DNA of 64,000 bases from Klebsiella michiganensis (GTDB lineage: Bacteria > Pseudomonadota > Gammaproteobacteria > Enterobacterales > Enterobacteriaceae): positions 186,001 to 250,000 of the forward strand of contig NZ_PRDB01000002.1 in assembly GCF_002925905.1 (NCBI RefSeq), given 5' to 3'. A model generated the notes under the pieces. It was not told the DNA's origin, did not search any database, and worked only from the letters and a program-made list of their open reading frames with translations. Below are positions 11,048 through 18,860 of this stretch, one piece after another (position 1 is the stretch's first letter; every line of letters begins with the position of its first letter). A program made the translations under genes and the position numbers.

Positions 11048-11725
11048 TTACAAACTGGCTTGATGTGACGGACCGGGGCTGCCGTAGTCATTAATAACTT
11101 TAAATGTCAGGGCATTGCCGGAGGCCCCGTCCGGCAAGCGGAACCGGGTGGTCGAACCCGGCATGACGTAGGTCACCTGGGCAAGCATTTTTCCGCCCAC
11201 GGTAATTTCATTGAAATTAATGACGTAAGGCGTTGGGTTATTAACCTGAAGTTCATTGCCGCTTCTTTGCCAGGTGAGTTTATTTGCCTGTTCCTCCGGC
11301 GTTGAGGCGCGAAGCGTAACGGGACGATAAATCAGCTTGATGCGCGTTTTTACGGCAATTTGCAGGGAGTTCATCTGCTTTGATGCCGAGGGAATCGCTT
11401 TAATATTTATCCAGAATAAACTTTCTTTGGCCTGAGGCAGTGAACCTGTCGCGACAATTCGCTCAATATTTTTTTGTCCGCTGTCGAGGCGATACATCGG
11501 CGGCGTAATAATAAAAGGCGCTTTACCAGAACCACCTTCCTGCTCATCTATCCATGACTGAATTAAATAAGGCGTCGCATCAGGATTATTAACGCTGATT
11601 GACGCTTCTTTTTTTGCACCATCGAAAATGATCCGCGTGCCGCCAATAATTACCCCGGCAGTGGCGGTTGCCTGCACCAGCGTTAACATTGTTATCGCCA
11701 GGCCAATTGTTCTGATAAAACGCAT
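11048..11725 (-). CDS. Periplasmic fimbrial chaperone (FimC/PapD family)
   Basis: 225 aa, signal peptide about 1-23. Two immunoglobulin-like domains: residues GGTRIIFDGAKKEASISVNN begin the first, with RLDSGQKNIERIV and ESLFWINIKAIP as the F1-G1 region that donates a strand to subunits. The short F1-G1 loop places it in the FGS group that assembles rod-like fimbriae. Lies between the major subunit and the usher. Confidence 0.92.
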   Translation of the reverse strand: MRFIRTIGLAITMLTLVQATATAGVIIGGTRIIFDGAKKEASISVNNPDATPYLIQSWIDEQEGGSGKAPFIITPPMYRLDSGQKNIERIVATGSLPQAKESLFWINIKAIPSASKQMNSLQIAVKTRIKLIYRPVTLRASTPEEQANKLTWQRSGNELQVNNPTPYVINFNEITVGGKMLAQVTYVMPGSTTRFRLPDGASGNALTFKVINDYGSPGPSHQASL

Positions 11726-11740
11726 TTAATACCTCTTAAA

Positions 11741-11763
11741 ACAAAGGGGCCGGGCCGGCCCCC
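11741..11763 (-). terminator. GC-rich hairpin after the major fimbrial subunit
   Basis: GGGGCC (11746-11751) pairs with GGCCCC (11757-11762), followed on the minus strand by a short U-rich stretch (TTTGTTTT). Its position, just after the major subunit gene, fits a partial terminator that keeps subunit mRNA in excess over chaperone and usher. Confidence 0.55.
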
Positions 11764-11782
11764 TACTGATTACTGCAGAAAC

Positions 11783-12313
11783 TTAGTTGTAAACCACTGA
11801 GAAGTTCGCGACCGAGTTAGCTGGGCCGGCAACCACCGTCGCAGTGGTCGACACATACTGAGCATAGAAATTCAGCGTATTATCAGCGGTGCTGGTGAGC
11901 GGGTAGGAGTAACCGTTGCTGCCGTGCAGAGGCAGATCGGCTTTATCCGCCGTCATCAGATTAATCGCGACACCGGAGGCTGCGCCAGCGACCGACGAGT
12001 CAATAGCCAGCAGGCTGGAGTTACTTAAATCAGGCGTGCCATCAAAGCGGACTTTGGCATTGTTAACCGTCACCGGACAGTTCTTCAAAATAATATCGAA
12101 TTTCGTCGCGGCGGTTCTCGAACCGGCTACCGGAAATTCAGTTTTATAATAATCGCCCAAAACAACCACCTGGTCCTTTGACGCGACATCGATGTCGCAG
12201 GCGGCATCCAAAATATTGCCATTAAAATTAACGGTACCCGCTGCTGCGAAAGCCTGAGTCATTGATAATGCAGAACCTGCTGCAAGTATCGCAATAACAA
12301 TTTTCTTTTTCAT
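11783..12313 (-). CDS. Major fimbrial subunit (FimA-like pilin)
   Basis: 176 aa. Signal peptide about 1-23 (ending AFAAAG), mature pilin opening GTVNFNGNILDAACDI with the conserved Cys pair (AACDI and LKNCPV) and closing NFSVVYN with a penultimate Tyr. First gene of the operon and therefore the likely rod subunit. The arrangement major subunit-chaperone-usher-adhesin resembles small type-1-like clusters such as kpf of Klebsiella pneumoniae, but I cannot confirm orthology. Confidence 0.85.
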   Translation of the reverse strand: MKKKIVIAILAAGSALSMTQAFAAAGTVNFNGNILDAACDIDVASKDQVVVLGDYYKTEFPVAGSRTAATKFDIILKNCPVTVNNAKVRFDGTPDLSNSSLLAIDSSVAGAASGVAINLMTADKADLPLHGSNGYSYPLTSTADNTLNFYAQYVSTTATVVAGPANSVANFSVVYN

Positions 12314-12347
12314 AACGACACATCCTGTTTTACTTTATTTACATTCA

Positions 12348-12376
12348 GGCAAAATATTTAATAAACGCATTTTGCC
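12348..12376. promoter_or_regulatory. Inverted repeat upstream of the fimbrial operon
   Basis: GGCAAAAT (12348-12355) and ATTTTGCC (12369-12376) are perfect inverted repeats separated by 13 nt, 35-63 bp before the major-subunit ATG. This could be an operator or, if transcribed, a leader stem-loop. No function known. Confidence 0.5.
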
Positions 12377-12402
12377 ATTGCTTTAATATATTGCCGGGAA
12401 AC

Positions 12403-12423
12403 AGTGGTATATATCACACCACT
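12403..12423. promoter_or_regulatory. Dyad with CRP-like half-site
   Basis: AGTGGT (12403-12408) and ACCACT (12418-12423) flank 9 AT-rich bases. The interior reads GTGG-TATATA-TCACA, which keeps one good CRP half-site (TCACA) and three of five bases of the other. It sits roughly 100 bp before the major-subunit ATG. CRP binding is a guess. Confidence 0.35.
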
Positions 12424-12506
12424 ATTTCATTTTATTAAAACCGGATTACCCCTGCCGACGTGACAAAATTTATACAACATTTTTTCAGCGCACAATCTAT
12501 TTCGCG

Positions 12507-12520
12507 GTCTAAATGTAGAC
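12507..12520. promoter_or_regulatory. Operator-like palindrome, copy 1
   Basis: GTCTA-aatg-TAGAC, a perfect 5-bp inverted repeat with a 4-bp spacer. First of three related sites in the divergent fimbriae/regulator intergenic region. Confidence 0.6.
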
Positions 12521-12579
12521 TCGAAATTAACAAAAATAAAACATTCAAATTAAGAAATTACTTAATCACACTGACCCCG

Positions 12580-12593
12580 GTCTACTTTTGGAC
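12580..12593. promoter_or_regulatory. Operator-like palindrome, copy 2
   Basis: GTCTA-cttt-TGGAC, with one mismatch from the perfect repeat, centred 73 bp from copy 1. The flanks (CC on the left, GG on the right) extend the symmetry. Confidence 0.6.
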
Positions 12594-12644
12594 TGGCGAG
12601 ACAAAATCAATAAAATCAATTAATTATAACCATAATCCACCCGA

Positions 12645-12658
12645 GTCTATTATTAGAC
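12645..12658. promoter_or_regulatory. Operator-like palindrome, copy 3
   Basis: GTCTA-ttat-TAGAC, a perfect repeat centred 65 bp from copy 2 and about 90 bp before the first regulator ATG. Flanks CGA and CCG extend the symmetry to about 8 bp per arm with one mismatch. Confidence 0.6.
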
Positions 12659-12746
12659 CCGGCGCCAATATTCCCTGAGATGCTGTTTTTTAAGATAATT
12701 CCCAACATCGATCAAAAAACGATCGCATAAGTTAGTGAGGTATCTT

Positions 12747-13406
12747 ATGAACACGAGAATTATTCCTGAATTCGGCAACGAGCCAGCGGAAGTACTTGAG
12801 ATAAAACCCTTTAAGCACATTGAGAAATTAATTGATAATGTCCTGCCGTACGCCGAGAGACGAATAGTCTCGAAAGGGGAGATCGTCCATTATTACGATA
12901 ATAACGTTCGTCAGTGTTTTTTACTTATCCAGGGCAGCGTCGCGCTGCATCGTCGCGGAGATGGGATTGTTTTAAATTCTGAGTCATCGCCATTTCTTCT
13001 CGGCGTGTGTAGCCAGTTTTCCTCTGAACGACTTTACGTCAGGGTACTGGAAACATCGGAAATTGCGGCCGTTTCGCTGGAAACGTTTAATCGCGTAGTG
13101 GCGCAACAGAACTTATGGGAGCATTTTTCAAAGCTGCTGATCTATACCGCATCGCGGGTTTATGAGCACTGCGCGCAAATATCGCAAATGTCAGCCTATG
13201 ACATCATTCGTTTTCAACTTGTTGAATTAATGCAAGAGCCCGAAGCTATCCGGCAAAGTATCACCGCGGCGGCCTATATCAAAAGTCGAACCTATCTTTC
13301 CCGCAGCGGCGTTATGCGCATCCTCGCAGAGCTACGAACGGGTAAATACATTACCATGGAGCGCGGAGTGCTGATTGACATCCACCACCTGCCGCGAAAG
13401 TATTGA
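12747..13406 (+). CDS. Winged-helix regulator, Crp-like fold, IprA-like (first of a tandem pair)
   Basis: 219 aa. The N-terminal half (about 20-130) reads like a cyclic-nucleotide-binding-type beta-roll without its phosphate-binding signature; the C-terminal 55 residues form a winged helix with YLSRSGVMRILAELRTG. That tail resembles IprA/YaiV-type regulators of enterobacteria. The ATG at 12747 is preceded by GTGAGG; an in-frame GTG at 12735 is part of that ribosome site. Divergent from the fimbrial operon with three palindromes in between, so a role in fimbrial control is likely but inferred. Confidence 0.75.
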   Translation: MNTRIIPEFGNEPAEVLEIKPFKHIEKLIDNVLPYAERRIVSKGEIVHYYDNNVRQCFLLIQGSVALHRRGDGIVLNSESSPFLLGVCSQFSSERLYVRVLETSEIAAVSLETFNRVVAQQNLWEHFSKLLIYTASRVYEHCAQISQMSAYDIIRFQLVELMQEPEAIRQSITAAAYIKSRTYLSRSGVMRILAELRTGKYITMERGVLIDIHHLPRKY

Positions 13407-13484
13407 TTGTTCATGTATCTTCGGAGTGGCAAGAGATACGCGCGAGGTTATAATAAGTCCGATCTCCTTCAGGATTTTCTGACT

Positions 13485-14114
13485 ATGCCATCTGCAAATC
13501 AACCCTTCCGCGGCTCCCCTTACGCACAGGAATTTATTTCTCATTTGCAGCCCTACTGCACGACGTACCGAACGGGCCGCGGCGAGCAGTTTGATCTTCA
13601 GGTTAACGGTCAGGGGATGTGTTATCTCCTTCTGGAGGGGACGATAGCGATATACCGAAGAAGTGACAATATGATGCTTTCCACGGCGCTCAGTCCCGCC
13701 CTTTTCGGCCTCGCTAACCTGACGGACATTTACTTTGATGACTATTTTAAAACCGTCACGCCGTGCCAGATTGGCGTACTCACAACCCGTCGCGTCGAGG
13801 AAATCATTAGAGAGAAGGCGCTATGGGGACTGCTCTCTAAACAGCTGATGTTTGTCTATAACCGCCTCTATCATAACGTTATGCCCCAGGGCACGCCAAC
13901 GGCGTACGAGATGATTCGCCAGCAGCTGATCAAGCTCATGGAGGAAGAGGAGGGTTATCGCTACAGCGTGACGGCTGAAAGATATATCAGAGAGAAAACC
14001 CGGCTTTCCCGCAGCGGCGTAATGCGCATTCTGGCGGCGCTGAAAACCGGTGGTTTTATCGAAATGGAAGAGGGGAAACTCATAAAAATCAACAAACTTC
14101 CTGCTAAGTACTGA
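13485..14114 (+). CDS. Winged-helix regulator, paralogue of the preceding gene
   Basis: 209 aa from the ATG at 13485 (AGGA 10 nt upstream); the frame is open back to a TTG at 13407 and an ATG at 13413, so a longer form cannot be excluded. Same layout as the upstream gene: a beta-roll-like domain (LLLEGTIAIYRRSDN matches LLIQGSVALHRRGDG), then a winged helix with RLSRSGVMRILAALKTG, ending LPAKY against LPRKY. The two probably arose by tandem duplication and may hetero-oligomerise. Ligand unknown. Confidence 0.75.
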   Translation: MPSANQPFRGSPYAQEFISHLQPYCTTYRTGRGEQFDLQVNGQGMCYLLLEGTIAIYRRSDNMMLSTALSPALFGLANLTDIYFDDYFKTVTPCQIGVLTTRRVEEIIREKALWGLLSKQLMFVYNRLYHNVMPQGTPTAYEMIRQQLIKLMEEEEGYRYSVTAERYIREKTRLSRSGVMRILAALKTGGFIEMEEGKLIKINKLPAKY

Positions 14115-14580
14115 TTATGCGGATTGGGCTTTCTGCCCTCTCGCGATCCGGCCTGCGCGCCGAAATGCATTCATGCAACAAATTCTATTCGTTTTCATTA
14201 TAAGTATTGTCATTTCACAGAAATAAAGATTTATTCACTGCTGACTGGCTCATGTAGAATGCGCTGCTAAATTTCCTTCATCTTTTACGCAATGTCGCCC
14301 TGGCGACCGTTCGGGAACCTGTGTAGTACTGAATTATGGATATAGAAACAGATGTCATGTCGATGTGTATGGTCGTGTTGTTAATTATTAGCGTGTTGCT
14401 CGATTAACCTCTTCCCCCCCCGTAAAATCAGTACGACTCGCCGTCGCCGGACAGGCCAGTCTATTCGCTACGAACCCGATCCAAATCGAAATCGTACCGT
14501 TCCCCCGCGCGGCCTGACCTGCCAGCGTATTCCGGGATAAGCGTTCAGAGAGGGGATATTGCCCTGTCGGGCATGGTGCA
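14115..14580. other. Intergenic region downstream of the regulator pair
   Basis: About 470 bp without a firm gene. It holds a 14-nt hairpin sequence GTCGCC-ct-GGCGAC (14294-14307), a possible 23-codon frame (14336-14407) and a C-rich run at 14412-14420. A 77-codon minus-strand frame (14388-14621) has no family resemblance and runs through the yeaQ terminator. Confidence 0.4.
14336..14407 (+). CDS. Possible 23-residue membrane peptide
   Basis: ATG at 14336 to TAA at 14405. The product, MDIETDVMSMCMVVLLIISV followed by LLD, has an acidic start and a single hydrophobic stretch long enough to span a membrane, a profile shared by many enterobacterial small membrane proteins. There is no strong Shine-Dalgarno sequence and I recognise no homologue. 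Confidence 0.2.
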   Translation: MDIETDVMSMCMVVLLIISVLLD

Positions 14581-14615
14581 AATATTAAAAAGGCTGCCAA
14601 CGATGGTGGCAGCCT
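14581..14615 (-). terminator. Terminator of the yeaQ-like gene
   Basis: AGGCTGCCA (14591-14599) pairs with TGGCAGCCT (14607-14615), followed on the minus strand by TTTTAATATT. It lies about 35 bp beyond the stop codon of the yeaQ-like gene. Confidence 0.8.
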
Positions 14616-14650
14616 CTTCACTTTATGGCGTTACTGATACGAAGAGCGAA

Positions 14651-14899
14651 TTAGCTCTTGATCTTCCTGTAGATAAACAGGACAACCAGCGCACCAATCA
14701 CCGCCACGACAAAGCTGCCGAAATTAAAACCATCTACACGGCCAAAGCCGAAGAAAGTACTAATCCAACCCCCGACAACTGCACCGATGACACCCAGAAT
14801 TACGGTAACGATAAATCCGCCGCCGTCTTTCCCCGGCATAATCCACTTGGCTAAAATACCGGCAATAAGCCCAAAAATGATCCATGAAATGATACCCAT
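14651..14899 (-). CDS. yeaQ: GlsB/YeaQ/YmgE family stress-response membrane protein
   Basis: 82 aa inner-membrane protein with three hydrophobic segments (about 4-20, 29-48, 57-76) rich in glycine, and a basic tail RKIKS. It is nearly identical along its length to E. coli YeaQ, a transglycosylase-associated-protein family member induced by stress; its molecular function is unknown. Single-gene unit with its own terminator. In E. coli yeaQ lies elsewhere on the chromosome, so this may be a paralogue. Confidence 0.85.
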   Translation of the reverse strand: MGIISWIIFGLIAGILAKWIMPGKDGGGFIVTVILGVIGAVVGGWISTFFGFGRVDGFNFGSFVVAVIGALVVLFIYRKIKS

Positions 14900-15158
14900 A
14901 GCTAACTCCGTCCTCTTGTTACCTTGTAAATATCTGGTATAGAAAGATTAGCATAAATATTAATGATGTTTCATAAAATTATATTTAGCATACATAGACT
15001 TGTCAGCACGGGGATAATGGTCTACGCCCTGAACGCGTACCGGACAAATAATCAGCAAGCGGAAGTATCGCATCGTGAATAATTAAAACCTCGGGAGAGG
15101 CAGCGATAAGCCAGGATTTTTCTTATTAAAAGTGAAACTGGAAGCGGAATACAAAAGC

Positions 15159-15184
15159 AGCAAGGGGGACATTTCCCCCTTGCT
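15159..15184 (-). terminator. Hairpin downstream of menI
   Basis: AGCAAGGGGG (15159-15168) and CCCCCTTGCT (15175-15184) form a 10-bp perfect stem with a 6-nt loop, ending 4 nt before the menI stop codon on the left side. On the minus strand the downstream bases are TTTTGTATT, so it should end the ydiJ-menI transcript. Confidence 0.85.
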
Positions 15185-15187
15185 AAT

Positions 15188-15598
15188 TTAGATGACTGCG
15201 GTTGTCAGCCGCGACGAACAGCAAAGGCGCCCCTGTTCATCAGTAATGTCGATTTGCCACACCTGGTGACGGGAGCCGACGTGCAGCGCGCGGCACACGC
15301 CGCGAACCCTCCCGCTGCGCACCGAACGGATATGGTTGGCATTGACCTCCAGCCCCACCACCTTCTGCTCGCCTTCGCTGCACAGATAGCCGGCCACCGA
15401 GCCTAAAGTTTCCGCTAATACCACCGACGCGCCGCCGTGCAGCAGCCCAAACGGCTGATGGGTGCGACTATCTACCGGCATGGTGGCCTCGATGGCGTCA
15501 TCGGTAAGGGCCTCGAAGCGAATATCCAGCAGGCCGACCATATTCCCGTCGCCCATGGCGTTCAGCTGTTCCAGGGTGCTCTGACGTTTCCAAATCAT
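15188..15598 (-). CDS. menI: MenI (YdiI), 1,4-dihydroxy-2-naphthoyl-CoA thioesterase
   Basis: Hot-dog-fold thioesterase that hydrolyses DHNA-CoA in menaquinone synthesis. 136 aa as in E. coli. The active-site region reads PFGLLHGGASVVLAETLGS, with the catalytic Glu near residue 63. Its ATG overlaps the ydiJ stop codon by 4 bp (ATGA), so the two genes are co-transcribed and coupled. Confidence 0.95.
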   Translation of the reverse strand: MIWKRQSTLEQLNAMGDGNMVGLLDIRFEALTDDAIEATMPVDSRTHQPFGLLHGGASVVLAETLGSVAGYLCSEGEQKVVGLEVNANHIRSVRSGRVRGVCRALHVGSRHQVWQIDITDEQGRLCCSSRLTTAVI

Positions 15599-18500
15599 CC
15601 CATAATCTCCAGTAGCGCCTGCAGCGGATGGCGTACGCCGCTGCCTTCAATACGCTTCACCTGGCTACGACAGGAGTAGCCGGTGACCAGACAACGATTA
15701 CGCGGCAGGCGCTGCATCGCCTGCTGCCAGGAGAGCGCGTAGATAGCCAGCGAATTGGCGTGGTTCTTCACTTCATGACCGTAGGTACCGGCCATGCCGC
15801 AGCAGCCCACGTTAACGTTTTCCAGCTTCGCGCCAAAACGCGCGAAGATATCCGCCCACTGTTTAGTGGAAGCGGGAAGCGCCGTGACCTCGGTACAGTG
15901 GCCAAACAGATACCACGACTCGCCGCCCTGCTCCTGCGCAGCGGTTGCCGACAGCGCCTGCGGCAGCCACTCATGCACCAGCATCACGCGGAAATCGCCG
16001 CGCTTGTCGCCGAGCACCTGGTTGTATTCATCGCGATAGCAGAGCACCAGCGCCGGATCGACCCCCACCATCGGCATGCCGAGCTGGGCCACCCGGTTCA
16101 GGAAATCGGCGGTTTTCTGCGCGGTGCGCGCGAATCGCGTCAGGAAGCCCTTAATATGCTGGGCTTTACCGTTTGGCGAAAACGGCAGCAGCACCGGCTG
16201 GTAGCCTAGCTTTTCGACCAGTTGAACAAAATCGGCAACCACCTGCGCATCGTAATAGCTGGTAAACGGATCCTGAACCACCAGCACCCTTTTCGCTTTC
16301 TGCTCTGCGCTCAGCGCTTCCAGCTGCTCCAGCGTGGTATTTGCCGAACGATGGCCGACCATCTGCTGCTTCAGCGACGGGACGGAGAGCAGCGGGAGAT
16401 CGACCATACCGATATGCTTTTCCGATAGCTTGCGCATCCACGGCTGATTAATAAAGAAGTTGAACGTCTTCGGCGCATGCGCCATCAGCGGCGCGTAGGA
16501 TTCAACCGCCGCCACCAGATGATCGCGGACCGGCCGCAGGTAGCGGCTGTGGTAAAGCTGGAGGAAACGCGACCGGAACTCCGGAACGTCGATCTTAATC
16601 GGGCACTGGGTCGAGCAGGCTTTACAGGCCAGACAGCCGGACATCGCCTCCTTAACCTCATGCGAGAAATCGTACTCTCCCTTACGCGCGTGCCAGCTAT
16701 TGCGGGTGCGCTCCACCAGGGTACGCAGGCTGGCGCGTTTTTCCGGCAGATCTTTTTCCAGCTGATTGGGGTCGACGCCGCGATCCGCCAGCAGGCGCAG
16801 CCATTCTCGCACCAGCGTGGCCCGCCCCTTCGGCGAGTGAATACGGTGGTTGCTGACCTTCATCGACGGACACATCGGGCTTTTGGCATCAAAGTTGAAG
16901 CACAGACCGTTGCCATTACACTCCATCGCGCCGCGCCACGAGCTGCGCACGGCAATGGGGATCTGCCGATCGAAGGTCCCGCGCTTAACCGCATCCACCT
17001 TCATCATCGGCGCATCCACGCCTTCCGGCGGGCATATTTTACCGGGGTTCAGACGGTTATCCGGGTCAAACGCGGCTTTAATCTTGCGCAGCTCGCCAAA
17101 CAGTTCTGCCCCAAAGAACGCCGGGCTATATTCGGCGCGGAAGCCTTTCCCGTGTTCCCCCCACAGAAGGCCGCCATACTTGGCGGTTAAGGCTACGACG
17201 TCATCGGAGATGCGCTTCATCAGCATCTCTTGCTGCGGATCGCACATATCCAGCGCCGGCCGCACGTGCAGCACGCCGGCATCCACATGGCCAAACATGC
17301 CGTAGCTCAGGCCATGACCGTCAAGCAGCGCGCGAAATTCCACAATATAGTCGGCCAGATGCTCCGGCGGCACGCAGGTATCTTCGGCGAAGGGTATCGG
17401 TTTAGCGGCTCCTTTGGCATTCCCCAGCAGGCCGACGGCTTTTTTCCGCATCGCGTAGATGCGCTCAACGCCGTCCAAATCGTGGCAAACCTGCCAGCCG
17501 ATAACGCCCGCTTCGCCGCGCGCCATCAGCTCATCCAGGCGCTGGCACAGGGTTGTCACCTGGCCGTCGATCAGTTCGGCGTCATCACCGGCGAACTCAA
17601 CGATATTCAGCCCCAGCATCTCTTTATCCGCAACGTCGGTAATGAGCTCGCTGACCGAATGCCAGACAATATCTTCCCGCGCCAGATTCAGCACTTTTGA
17701 GTCGACGGTCTCGACCGACAGCGCCTTCGCTTCAACCATAAACGGCGCGTTGCGCAGCGCGGAGTTAAAGGAATCGTACTTAACGTTAACCAGGCGGCGT
17801 ACTTTCGGTAAGCGGGTAATATCCAGCCGCGCTTCGGTAATAAACGCCAGCGTCCCTTCTGAACCGGTCAGTATGCGGGTCAGATCGAATTCGCTCATCT
17901 CGTCATTAAAGACGTGGCGTAAATCGTAGCCCGTCAGGAAGCGGTTAAGTTGGGGGAATTTATCGATAACCAGCTGCCGCTGCGCTTTGCAGCGCTGATA
18001 GACCGTGCGGTAAATACGCCCGATCGCCGACTGTTCTGCGCCCAGCGTTTCCGCCAGCGCCGCCGGAATCGGCTGCGTATCCAGAATGTCGCCGCCGATC
18101 AGCACCGAGCGCACGCCGAGCACGTGATCGGAGGTTTTCCCGTAGACCAGCGAGCCCTGCCCGGAAGCATCGGTGTTGATCATCCCGCCAAGCGTGGCGC
18201 GGTTGCTGGTCGACAGTTCCGGCGCAAAAAAGTAGCCGTACGGTTTAAGGAACTGATTGAGCTGATCTTTAATGACCCCGGCTTCCACCCGCACCCACCC
18301 TTCTTCGGGGTTGATTTCAATAATGCGGTTCATATAGCGGGACATATCGACGATGATCCCGGCGTTGAGCGCCTGACCGTTGGTGCCGGTACCGCCCCGC
18401 GCGGGGTAAAGATCAGTGATTTAAAACGTTCTTCCGCCGCCAGTCTTGCCAGCAGAGCGACGTCTGCCGTGGAGCGGGGGAATAAAATCGCATCCGGCAA

Positions 18501-18650
18501 CAGTTGATATACACTGTTATCAGTCGCCATCGTTAGCCTGTCGGCGTAGCTGGTGGCGGTATCGCCGGTAAAACCTTGTTGCTCCAGTACCTGCAAAAAA
18601 TTCAGCACCAGCTGAACGACACCTGGCGCTTGAGAAATCTGTGGGATCAT
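15595..18650 (-). pseudogene. ydiJ: YdiJ FAD-linked oxidase with 4Fe-4S domain, split by a one-base frameshift
   Basis: The N-terminal 88 or so residues (start MIPQISQAPGVVQLV at 18650) are in one frame and the rest in the next. The break falls in the FAD-binding motif TPRGGGTGTNGQ, where the coding strand has GGGG (18395-18398) instead of five G. Adding one base yields 1018 aa, exactly the E. coli YdiJ length. Domains of the joined protein: FAD_binding_4, FAD-oxidase C-terminal, a ferredoxin-like segment CLACKACSTQCP, and a C-terminal cysteine-rich (CCG) domain with VGCCGMAGTYGHE. E. coli YdiJ has been described as a D-2-hydroxyglutarate dehydrogenase. If the frameshift is real the gene is dead; the perfect conservation on both sides argues for a sequencing artefact. 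Confidence 0.9.
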
Positions 18651-18687
18651 GACGCTCGACCCTGCCTGACTATGTTGTGTTGTAAGT

Positions 18688-18703
18688 GATTAAACGTTTG
18701 CGG
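18688..18703. promoter_or_regulatory. PurR-like half-palindrome between ydiJ and ydiK
   Basis: GATTAAACGTTTGCGG matches the PurR consensus (ACGCAAACGTTTGCGT) at 11 of 16 positions, with an intact right half. It lies in the divergent ydiJ/ydiK promoter region (18651-18860). Tentative. Confidence 0.35.
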
Positions 18704-18860
18704 TTTGCGTAGTGCACACAACTTTTTATCACATTTTTTTCATATGCGCCCGCCAGAATTAAGGGCAAAATCAGGCGCGCGAAGATATTGATATTATTAT
18801 CAGTACATGGAATTACGCTGCGTCAGCCTTGTGACGCGACTGCAAAGGTAAAACTTTATC

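Noticed and set aside
12460-12678. 72-codon plus-strand frame in the fimbrial intergenic region
   Set aside because: AT-rich, Lys/Asn/Ile-rich low-complexity translation, and it contains all three palindromes; most likely non-coding.
12314-12746. Invertible phase-variation switch (fimS type)
   Set aside because: No fimB/fimE-type recombinase nearby and no pair of long inverted repeats at the ends of the region; the short dyads found are too short and too closely spaced.
14388-14621. 77-codon minus-strand frame
   Set aside because: Runs through the yeaQ terminator and shows no family resemblance.
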